The translations under genes and the position numbers were made by a program. Positions 35,401 through 42,235 of a stretch of 64,000 nt of DNA are shown one piece after another. The notes under the pieces were generated by a model. It had not been told where the DNA came from. It made no database searches and saw nothing but the letters and a program-made list of their open reading frames with translations. The stretch is taken from positions 28,327-92,326 of the forward strand of contig CALVRO010000004.1 of assembly GCA_944358655.1 (NCBI GenBank), given 5' to 3'. How positions within the stretch are numbered: position 1 is the stretch's first letter; every line of letters starts with the position of its first letter. This DNA is from an uncultured Clostridia bacterium. Lineage in GTDB: Bacteria > Bacillota > Clostridia > Christensenellales > Borkfalkiaceae.

Positions 35401-36976
35401 TGTAGATTATGATGCCGGCCGCGCCCTTCTGCTCTATGGCGACTTTGACCTTGTCCTCGAAGGAGGTGTCGCCCCTCTTTACGAGCACTATCTTGCCCTC
35501 GTAATACTCTCTGGGCTGGCTGTAGTCGGAAACTCGGCCGACGCCGGGTATCTTTACATACTCGAATTCATACGAGTCGGGATTGCCGACGGCTGCGAGC
35601 ACGTCGCTGACGAAATCCCTTGTGGTGGCATCCGAAGCGGAGGCCTCGTTGAAGTATATCAGCTCATCTCCGTAGAGAAGGTAGGGCGTCTTTACGCCGT
35701 CGACCGAGGCGACGGAGAGCGCCGCGTCGTATGTCGAGGGCGAACCTACCGTACCCGAATCGGGGTTGGAGGTCAGGCCGTTGCTGCCGTTCTTTTCGGA
35801 GGAGAATGTGGCGTTGTAGTCGTTGGAAGCGGCGGCTATGAGCGAGACGCCCGCCTCCTTTATGCTGTCGTATATGCCGTTGACGCGCTCGTCGTCGACC
35901 TCCCTCGAGAAGCCGCACGAAGTGCCGAGCGACATGTTTATTATGTCTACGCCGAGGGTGACGCAGTCCTCGAGCGCGGCGAGCAGCCACGAAGTTTTGG
36001 CGCCCGCGCTCTCGTCGGAGAACACCTTCATTATGGCCAGCTGCGCGTTGGGCGCAACGCCCGTTATTTCGTTATCCTTGCCGGCAATTATGCCCGCAAC
36101 GTGCGTGCCGTGGTCGGAATCGATGGGGAACACGTCGCTGTCCTTGTCGGCATAGTCGTATGCGTAGGGTACTTTGCTGCTGACATACACGTCCTCGCCG
36201 GTGAGGCCGGCGGTGAACTGGGCCGCCGTGGTGCCCTTTACCATCTCCGAAACGTTGGAGAGGGTGAACCTCGCGTTGTCCGTTTTGAAGTTGGCGACGT
36301 CGAAGGCGGTATGCGTGTAGTCGAGGCCGGTATCGAGCACGGCCACAACAACTCCGTCGCCCTGATAGGGCAGGCCGGTGCTGTTGAAGATGCCCGACTC
36401 GTACACGTCGACTTCGTTGGTGACGGGCTCGGTGATGGCGGGCTCGTACACCTCGCCAACTATTACGGCCGCCTCGCCGCCGACTGCGGCGTTGACCTTT
36501 TCGAAGTCCTTGGCCTTTACGGTTATTTCAAAGCCGCTTAAAATGGTGTCGTAGGCCTCGCCCGCCTCGTAGTCTATGCCTGCGGCGTCGAGCTTGCCCT
36601 TGAGTTCTACCGTCTTTCTCGCCGCCTCACGAGAGATGCGACCCGCCTCCACCGAGGCGGCGTATTGGCTGAGCTCCATGTCGGGCTTGGCGTCGTTATA
36701 GCTCGAGAGGACGGTGGGCATGTCTATGCTGACGATGAGCGAGATGTAGTCGCCGTCGGCCACGGTGTCGGGCAGGCGGGTGACCACGTCGTCGTCGAAG
36801 AACTCGTTGACGTTGGAGTGTATGTCGTCGTTGATCTTTTTGACGGAGCCGCTCTCCGCCCCGGCGGAGAGACCGCCGAGGGGCTGAGAATATACCGAGA
36901 GAACTGCTCCCGCGGTGAGGCACGCGGCGCTGAACACGGCCAGCGCGCCCGCCGCTGCTTTTTTGAATTTTATCAT
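29453..36976 (-). CDS. Giant cell-surface subtilase (S8) with PA domain, LRR_5 repeats and C-terminal anchor
   Basis: 2507 residues. Signal peptide 1-40, then an I9-like propeptide region. The S8 catalytic domain has D215 (VAVLDTGLDYTHTAF), H289 (SDHGTHVAG), oxyanion N385 and S615 (SGTSMAAPNQAG). A PA insert spans ~480-570, as in lactocepin and C5a-peptidase types. Fn3-like and other beta domains follow, with a Big_2-like domain near 1340-1385. BspA-type LRR_5 repeats run about 1405-2290. The C-terminus has a Pro/Glu spacer, one transmembrane helix and KKNNKRNA; no LPxTG is seen. All catalytic residues are intact. It should cut extracellular proteins into peptides for the downstream importer (inference). 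Confidence 0.93.
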   Translation of the reverse strand: MIKFKKAAAGALAVFSAACLTAGAVLSVYSQPLGGLSAGAESGSVKKINDDIHSNVNEFFDDDVVTRLPDTVADGDYISLIVSIDMPTVLSSYNDAKPDMELSQYAASVEAGRISREAARKTVELKGKLDAAGIDYEAGEAYDTILSGFEITVKAKDFEKVNAAVGGEAAVIVGEVYEPAITEPVTNEVDVYESGIFNSTGLPYQGDGVVVAVLDTGLDYTHTAFDVANFKTDNARFTLSNVSEMVKGTTAAQFTAGLTGEDVYVSSKVPYAYDYADKDSDVFPIDSDHGTHVAGIIAGKDNEITGVAPNAQLAIMKVFSDESAGAKTSWLLAALEDCVTLGVDIINMSLGTSCGFSREVDDERVNGIYDSIKEAGVSLIAAASNDYNATFSSEKNGSNGLTSNPDSGTVGSPSTYDAALSVASVDGVKTPYLLYGDELIYFNEASASDATTRDFVSDVLAAVGNPDSYEFEYVKIPGVGRVSDYSQPREYYEGKIVLVKRGDTSFEDKVKVAIEQKGAAGIIIYNNVSGTISMSIGEGSGAVCSISQADGEKLAENETGKLLVSRDQLAGPFMSDFSSWGPTSDLRIKPEITSHGGEIYSAVPGQSYDRLSGTSMAAPNQAGATAIVRDYVKATEAFGHGGDPVKVTAIVNQLMMSTADILNNKNGLPFAVRKQGAGLVNMSKAINSAGYITTYERDSGEPMDKAKIELGDDKDREGVYEMSFTINNITGSAVSYDIGSIIQTEGVSTDGKDIIYTSHGDTTVSMEGYLLDAATEVTGVTGGTQSGSTVTVSGHSSATVSVKVTLSEEDKQYLNDSFKYGMYVEGFITLEPVSGTEVDMSVPLLAFYGDWTEAPVFDEEYYDTNADEIDDGIDPEDKLMADAYATRVIGGLYSDYIVTLGGYYFQQDPSSTQIAADKDKISISNQLTGESSTVNSISSVWAGMLRNAKQVDISIVEDSTGEVVFSRTNYNQRKSYSSGGSIYYSPIEVEFSSIEHELKNNTRYTVTVEAYIDYGDYGEQNNVRNVFEFPLYVDFEAPALTDVAFRTEYDRTTKETKYYADLSVYDNHYAMAVQPGQITWGEFEDENGEMTEGFTLSTFGKYLTPIYSSFNSTSVVTIELTDYIEQIKNSDGLIQGPDGQVEYEYGNNKFIAIVYDYAMNSAYYEIELPDEILGLAFAKDTITIAPNQTYKINEVQAGSGIQTEDVVLEWYPLDSWVKMIDFTSSDPSVVDVVNQTIIANGTTGQSAVITATGTAADGTKVQDSIEVVIGDDMYYDRPDVEKFALTGYTVNKAYYSISSDEREIGLTGGDYDFGGNYTLSMFPSESVTLKYTLDAYSADATGKFESSDVRVATVDEDTGVVTAVGEGAATITLIAVVDGKETISTAMVDITVKDPFTTNSIYLMSYKGLGGEVVIPDDRGITTIYAYAFSGYEYVEKDLEAGDVIDDEDPYHLKQGYLGEDTITKIVIPEGVTDIEEYAFAGLTALEEVVFPSTVNRIGMGAFVGCSKLSKISFSDEDNIQFINSDAFRGTALTSVTLDRVAAIGNHAFADGKLTFVELPATCQSLGEGAFMNNAALSSVDYRAARLKLGSYVFADCPRLRTININAAVIPSYAFAGCTGLSTVTIGRDVAVIGEYAFADTAVSSFKVDAGNTALKTGENGAVIYSADGGTVVLVAPNYRGQSGNTLTLPDATVITAGAFAGNGIIFRVVAPKAVTVEAYAFADCTSLYEVQLSDGGDGQKITIGDYAFAGTALEYFDLSNVGSIGSYAFAETALTSVEVEDGTAVGAYAFAYCKALKTVVVGDNVVLGEGAFYCPVGIYSYEANPDIVEESPEVFAAYINTYYKSYTYSSAGGTMTYLKYDFEGNITSSLTSLTIGDGVQMGAYAFAGNAKLTSVALGSGAEIGAYAFYDDIALENIDLSKAVGVGAYAFSGSRLADIYYSSTANTASGYVIQQAFEIIVGEDGTAAAGEDIYRTYTPKVASADLTSATSLGEGMFAYNGNLTSMTLGANVSYVPAYAFAETALGELNLPANIATVGQYAFAGTPLRSADLSAVAEVGAYAFAGTALGSVTLKAADAQSVGAAIGEGAFYGCSALSEVKNLSSVYSVGAYAFAYSALKAIDLSGVTAAGDFAFAWSPVEEVVLVAERTEEGGTVTVAGSLVSLGENPFAGCPVQTFAREEEQTFNGQTFGTALNGDYAVSDSVQVIGGVLYASTPNGLELISYPAANPATDYTVEEGTVRITANAFEGAPLKSVTIASTVRAIGDKAFYGCGQLGTVIFTSYEAPVLEERYDEDYLLYTNLPYTGYVALSGGTSAEGLGIVDFYMWNVTSNYTNFYFGANFVDHIGHIDAPIVMVMPSNGQGYDTFIFSQYFGVKALGALAADETTLRVIAMIAALPETSAITLEDEAEVAAVRAAYDAITSLEQQSLVTNIDLLESAESMIEYYKNQEGGGTIDPPQPEEPPQPEEGNFFADNMVGLIIAGALLLVVIGLVVYVVLLKKNNKRNA

Positions 36977-37020
36977 TGTATGTACCCTGAAACTTTACTG
37001 CCTGTCTAGAAGGGGGAGCC

Positions 37021-40000
37021 TTACTCCGCCTCTTCCTCCTGCTGCTCGGTTATTACGGCGCTGCCGTCCTTTACGGCGACGGTGAACACCTTGCCCGAGA
37101 CGGTCACCGTGTAGGTTGAAGTAGCCTCGTCGTAGGTGCTGTCGAGCGCGCCGTATGTGGCGCCGCCGACGCTTATGAGCATGACCTTTCCGCCGCTGAC
37201 GTCGACGTATCCGCTGCCGTCGGCCGTGTTGTAGGTGGTGACCTCCACCTCGGTGACGGTGACGCCAGTATAGACGGGGATGACTACCTCCCCGGAGGCC
37301 GCCGTTCCGCCCGCAAGCTCTATCTTATAGTATCTGGTGGAGAGCACTTTGCCGTTCTTATAGGTCTGCTCCCCGTCCTCGCCGAGCACGGGCTGGCCGT
37401 TGCCGTCGGTGACGGCAATCTTTTCGTACTCCCTTGCTATGACGTACAGGTCTTCGCCGATATACCTTATGCTGTCGGCTTCGACTTTCTTGTCGTCCGC
37501 CGTGGTGAGGCGTATATCGAATATGGCGCCGAGCTGACCGCCCTCGCTGCCGACGACGCGGCCTATTTCGACCTCTATGCCGTCCTCCGTTGTGAGCTGC
37601 TCCCAGCGCACTATCGCGCCGAGGTTGTAGGCGTAAGTTCCGAGATATCCTCCGCCTATCGTAAAGTAGATGGAGTAGGCGTACCCGTCGGGGCCCTCGA
37701 AGTCGGCGCGCAGATAGCCCGTAAGCTCGTCGGTGACGTAGGTTATGCCCTCGACCGAGATGAGAGTGCCGTCGAGGAAGTACGCGCCCGTCGACTGACC
37801 GAAGGAGGCGTTGAGCACGGGATCGCCCGCTTCGCCGTCCTCGTTGTAGACGGTGGTCATGTCTATCGAGCCGTAGGTGTTTTCGGGAGCCTGCATGCCG
37901 AACATGCTGTACAGATAGTACATCATCTGATATGTCGCCGAGGTGGTGTTGTTTATGAGCGACATATTGAGTATTTCGTAGGAGCTGACAGCGCCGACCT
38001 CGAGACCGGCATACTCGAGCGTGATATCCATGCGGAAGTATGCGCCGCCCGAAGTGCTGAGCTTGAGGTAGGTGTCGTAGCCGCCCTCGCCGTCGGCCTC
38101 CCTGACGACCGTGCCGCGCAGGGACTGCGAGAGCCCGCTGAGCGATACGGAGGCCGTTGCGGTAAACTCGGTGCCGCCCGAAGGCACGAACACGAGATCT
38201 TTGAGTTTGGCCTCGACGGGATCCTGTCCCGAGCCCGTGTTGACGAGCACGGGATATTTGTCGGCGGTGGCCTCCTTCCTTTCGAAGGTCAGGCTGTAGC
38301 CGTCGTTCATGTAGTAGGTCTTGCCCTCGTACTCCTTGGTGTTGCCGAAGGTGCCGAAGTCGGAGGCGACAAAACCGTACTCGTTGGCTTTGACGTTGTC
38401 GGGCTCCTGAGTGTAGATGGTGACGTTGTTGTTGGCGCCGACCTCGTAGTAGCAGCGGGTGTCGCCGTTGAAGATGGCGAAGCCGTACTCGGTGAACTGC
38501 AGCGACTCGAGCTCCATGGTGTAGTAGCTCCTCGCCCTCAGCGACACGGGGGTTATGGTGCCCGCGGCCGTATCGTATTCGTACAGAGAGGCGTCCGTGC
38601 CCGCGGTATTTACATAGTATAAGAGGTCGTCGGTGATTATCGTGTAGGAACCGTACTCGGCGCTGCCGTACTCATCGTAGCGCCTTACGTTTCCGTAGGC
38701 GTCGAGGATGAGGATAGACCAGTCGGTGGGGTCAATATAAGTGGCGATTATGTCCTCGTAGCCGACGACGAACACCCTGAGACCGCTGCCGCTGCCGAGA
38801 TTGTACACGCCCAGCGTGCCCTCGAGCGTCTTGGCCGCGCCGCCCTGAGTGTAGGACAGCGTATATACGCCCTCGTCGTCGCTGACATAGCTGCCGTTTT
38901 CGTCGATATAGTTGCGCTCGGTCTCGCCCTCGTCGTTGTTCTCCGCAGTGAACACCTTGAGTCCGCCGTAGCCGTCGAGCTCGAAGTAGAGGTTCTGAGC
39001 GTACTGGTTGTCGAGCAGCACATAGTTGCCGTACTCGGCGCCCCTGACCTTGAAGTCGGTATAGCTGCCGCCCTCGGAGATGAGGTCGAAGTAGATATAT
39101 CCGTTTTCGGTGTAGAGCGTGAGCGCGCCGTCGGCCACCGAATAGAGGCCCTCGTAGCTGTTGCCGTCGGCGTCGGTGTAAACGGCCGTCGCGCCGAAGC
39201 CGTCTATCTGCAGCCTGCCGTAGTCGCCCGAGGAGACGTACATGCCTGCAGGGAGGCTATCGTTGTATATCTCGAAGTAGACGGTCGTGCCGTTGGTGAG
39301 AAGGATAAACTTGAAGGTCTTGCCGTCTGCGGAGAAGTTATATATGTCGTAGCCGGCAGAAGTCTGCTCGCCGCTGTCGGCAAACGTGCCCGCATATTCC
39401 TGCCCGTCGGCGGTATATACCGCGCCCTTGAGGCCGTCGAAAGCCAGAGTTTCCTCTTCGTCTATCATGCCGTCGAAGGTGACGCGCGACGCCGAATAGG
39501 GCATTTGGTCGAGCAGGGTGAAGGTATTGTCTGCCTCGTTGAGGCGGACATAGTAGTATGTGGTGGTGCCGCTGAACTGATCGGTTATGCCTATCGCCAG
39601 CACTGCGCCGTCCTCGGCCGAGGACGAAATTACGCCCGTCTGAGCCGCATTGCCGTCTATCTCTATCGTGGCGAAGCTTGCCGTTATGCTCAGCGTATCC
39701 TCGCCCGATGTGTACACGCGCGAATAGTTGATGGCCGAGCCGTCCTCAATTTCGGCGGTGTACCAGTAGTTGACGTTGTATGAAGCCGTCGAGGACGACA
39801 CGACGCCCGTGCCGAACACAACGCTCTTTACCGTTCTGAGGTCGGGCTCGTCCTCTCCGACGTCGATATCGGCGTCGGCGTCGACGGTGACCGCGTTGTA
39901 GCTGTAGCGGCCGCTGTTCTCGTCAAACGTGTATGTACCCGAAGATACCTTTACATATTTGCCCGTGCCCTCGTTATATCCGTACGCCGACGCGCTGCCC

Positions 40001-42123
40001 GAAGCGCTGTCGTTGAGGACGAGCAGGGGCGCGGGTCTGCGGGCCTCGTCGGGAGTCCAATATGTATATTCGATATATCCCGCAGGCCTGCTCTCGAGAG
40101 TGTAGTTGTAAACCGTCTCTTCCTTGCCGTCCTCACCGACGCTGCCCGAAGTTATGACCTCGTCGACGATGAAGGCATACTCTGCGCCCTCGGAATAGAA
40201 ATAAACTATCTCGCCGCCGAATACGGAGCCCGCAACGAGGGTATAGTAGCCCTCGGCCGCCTGTCCGTTCGCGGGAGTATATGTGGCGTTGAAGAGGCCG
40301 TCGGTGGTCAGCGTGGAGCCGTCCTCGGCGGTATATGTGCGGTCGTGATCCTCGTCATACACCACATAGAAGCGGGTGCCGTTGACGTTGACGAACTTTG
40401 CGGTGAACTGCACGGTGCTGCCGCTTATTACGCGGAAGCCGCCCATGTCCTCGTCCATCACATAGCTGTATGTTGTGGTCGTATCCGAGCCCGTTCCGTA
40501 TTCCACGTTGCCGAAGCCGTCGAATTCTACAGAGAAGTAGCCCCTGTAATAGACGACGTCGCCTTCGTCGTTTACGGCCGCCCTGAGGACCTGACCTATT
40601 TCGGCCTCCTCCTCATTGCGTACCATAAAGCCGTTACTGGTCTCGCCGGTGCTCGTATTGGTGAGGATGACCAGACGAATGGTCATAGTTTCGCCGGTGA
40701 GATCGCCGTCGGTGAAGGTTACAACGTAATCGCCGTCCTCATTTATCTCGTAAGTACCCTTAGAATCGTTATAATTTCCCGCTTCATCTATCGTGCGGTA
40801 GACGATCCCGACATAATCGGTAAAGTCGAAGAGCAGCCTTATCTTTTCATTGACGCCTCCGCCCACCGAATAATAGACAGCCGAGTAGTTGCCGCTCTGT
40901 TCATTGACATATATGAATGTCCTGTTAACGAGGTCGAGCACGCCGTTGAGTTGGAATGTCTCGTCCCACTCCTCCGAGAAGAATGCAAAAGTCTGCGTCT
41001 TGTTGTTGTACCTGCCTATAAAGTATCTGTCGCCCCTGCAGAGATAGATATCTTCGCCGGCCTCGTCGAACAGATATATATAGTCGCCGCAGGAATATCC
41101 GGCTGTCAGATCGACAGCCTCATATCCCTTTTCCCAAACGCCGTAGAGAGTGCAGTTCCTGTCGGGATAGAAGAGCTGCTCCTCCTCTGCCCCGCCGTCG
41201 GAATTATATACTATGGAATCGATATATCCCGTGCCGTAAACGGCCTCGCCGTCGGGAGTTTCCGCCCAGCCCGTGAGGAAATATCCCTCATAGGTATAGT
41301 TATGGGGCAGCTTTACGCCCACGCCGTAAACGGCGTCCTCGGTGACAATTTCCGCCGACTCCCCGCCGGGATAGTTGGCGTCGAACGCCACGGTGTACGT
41401 CTCCCTGTCGAGGTAGACCTTGAGCACGTTTGCGGAGGCATTTTCGGTGAGCGTGAGTTCAAGCACCTCGCCCTCGTGGCTGACCTGAGTATAGCCCTCC
41501 ACGTCGACGTCGGCAACAACTTTTGCGCCGACATAGTCGCTGCCCGAGATGACCTCGTCGCTCTTGGTATATCCGTCGAGATCCTCGTCCTGCAGCCATA
41601 CCTCAATGGTATAACCATACTTATACTGCGCCGTGAGGGTAACGGCCTCGGTCATCTCGTCGTTATGGCCGAGCTCGTTGTCGCCCACGAACCATGCGCC
41701 GAATTCGGCGGAACCGTTCTTTACGGGAACATAGTCGGACATGAAGTCGTAAATGACCGAACCGACCTCGCAATAGAGGGTGTTGCCGTCCACTCCTGAC
41801 AGAGTGCCTCCGTTGAGGTCGAGAGTGATGACGCCCAGCTTCTCCCATGCGGCGTAGAAGGTCTTGTTGCCGTCGGCAGTCACGCTGCCATCGACGGGCT
41901 CGCCGGAGAGATCCTCGCTGAGATACCAACCGAGGAATTTATAGCCCTCCTTTTGGGGAGTGGGCAGCTCGTCGTACGACTTGCCCTCCTCGAGCACGAC
42001 GGCGTCGATGGCGTTGCCGCCGTCGGTGTCGAAGCTGAACGTATAGGTCTTGGGGCCGCACGCGGCGAAGAAGCTCGCAGCGCCGCACAGCACCAAGGAT
42101 AGAGCGAGCAGGAATTTTTTCAT
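37021..42123 (-). CDS. 1700-residue repetitive surface lipoprotein
   Basis: Lipobox SFFAAC (Cys22). The N-terminus has InlB-type repeats (EGYKFLGWYLSED, YAAWEKLGVITLDLNGG) to about residue 330. The remainder is a long series of beta-rich units with recurring [LV]DG[FY]G..V.Y followed by G.Y.......L.....G (for example FDGFGNVEYG, IDGFGATAVY, LDGYGGLKVF). There is no C-terminal sorting signal; anchoring is through the lipid. It has its own promoter inside a hairpin just upstream (42175-42224). No enzymatic motif was seen. Probably a binding or structural surface protein. Confidence 0.85.
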   Translation of the reverse strand: MKKFLLALSLVLCGAASFFAACGPKTYTFSFDTDGGNAIDAVVLEEGKSYDELPTPQKEGYKFLGWYLSEDLSGEPVDGSVTADGNKTFYAAWEKLGVITLDLNGGTLSGVDGNTLYCEVGSVIYDFMSDYVPVKNGSAEFGAWFVGDNELGHNDEMTEAVTLTAQYKYGYTIEVWLQDEDLDGYTKSDEVISGSDYVGAKVVADVDVEGYTQVSHEGEVLELTLTENASANVLKVYLDRETYTVAFDANYPGGESAEIVTEDAVYGVGVKLPHNYTYEGYFLTGWAETPDGEAVYGTGYIDSIVYNSDGGAEEEQLFYPDRNCTLYGVWEKGYEAVDLTAGYSCGDYIYLFDEAGEDIYLCRGDRYFIGRYNNKTQTFAFFSEEWDETFQLNGVLDLVNRTFIYVNEQSGNYSAVYYSVGGGVNEKIRLLFDFTDYVGIVYRTIDEAGNYNDSKGTYEINEDGDYVVTFTDGDLTGETMTIRLVILTNTSTGETSNGFMVRNEEEAEIGQVLRAAVNDEGDVVYYRGYFSVEFDGFGNVEYGTGSDTTTTYSYVMDEDMGGFRVISGSTVQFTAKFVNVNGTRFYVVYDEDHDRTYTAEDGSTLTTDGLFNATYTPANGQAAEGYYTLVAGSVFGGEIVYFYSEGAEYAFIVDEVITSGSVGEDGKEETVYNYTLESRPAGYIEYTYWTPDEARRPAPLLVLNDSASGSASAYGYNEGTGKYVKVSSGTYTFDENSGRYSYNAVTVDADADIDVGEDEPDLRTVKSVVFGTGVVSSSTASYNVNYWYTAEIEDGSAINYSRVYTSGEDTLSITASFATIEIDGNAAQTGVISSSAEDGAVLAIGITDQFSGTTTYYYVRLNEADNTFTLLDQMPYSASRVTFDGMIDEEETLAFDGLKGAVYTADGQEYAGTFADSGEQTSAGYDIYNFSADGKTFKFILLTNGTTVYFEIYNDSLPAGMYVSSGDYGRLQIDGFGATAVYTDADGNSYEGLYSVADGALTLYTENGYIYFDLISEGGSYTDFKVRGAEYGNYVLLDNQYAQNLYFELDGYGGLKVFTAENNDEGETERNYIDENGSYVSDDEGVYTLSYTQGGAAKTLEGTLGVYNLGSGSGLRVFVVGYEDIIATYIDPTDWSILILDAYGNVRRYDEYGSAEYGSYTIITDDLLYYVNTAGTDASLYEYDTAAGTITPVSLRARSYYTMELESLQFTEYGFAIFNGDTRCYYEVGANNNVTIYTQEPDNVKANEYGFVASDFGTFGNTKEYEGKTYYMNDGYSLTFERKEATADKYPVLVNTGSGQDPVEAKLKDLVFVPSGGTEFTATASVSLSGLSQSLRGTVVREADGEGGYDTYLKLSTSGGAYFRMDITLEYAGLEVGAVSSYEILNMSLINNTTSATYQMMYYLYSMFGMQAPENTYGSIDMTTVYNEDGEAGDPVLNASFGQSTGAYFLDGTLISVEGITYVTDELTGYLRADFEGPDGYAYSIYFTIGGGYLGTYAYNLGAIVRWEQLTTEDGIEVEIGRVVGSEGGQLGAIFDIRLTTADDKKVEADSIRYIGEDLYVIAREYEKIAVTDGNGQPVLGEDGEQTYKNGKVLSTRYYKIELAGGTAASGEVVIPVYTGVTVTEVEVTTYNTADGSGYVDVSGGKVMLISVGGATYGALDSTYDEATSTYTVTVSGKVFTVAVKDGSAVITEQQEEEAE

Positions 42124-42174
42124 CGAAAAATATTCTCCTTATCCGTTGCTTTACTGTAGTAAATCACAATAAAT

Positions 42175-42224
42175 ATTGTATCACTTACACCGCCGCGCTG
42201 TCAAATGATTGACATGCGCGGCGG
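42175..42224 (-). promoter_or_regulatory. Promoter embedded in a 15-bp hairpin upstream of the 1700-aa lipoprotein gene
   Basis: Minus strand -35 TTGACA (42204-42199), 18-bp spacer, -10 TACAAT (42180-42175). The -35 forms part of a hairpin: CCGCCGCGC/GCGCGGCGG outer stem (42190-42198 with 42216-42224) and TGTCAA/TTGACA inner stem around ATGA (42199-42214), one bulged base. The hairpin lies 12 bp past the stop of the preceding gene and has no T tract. Confidence 0.75.
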
Positions 42225-42235
42225 CACATATTTCG

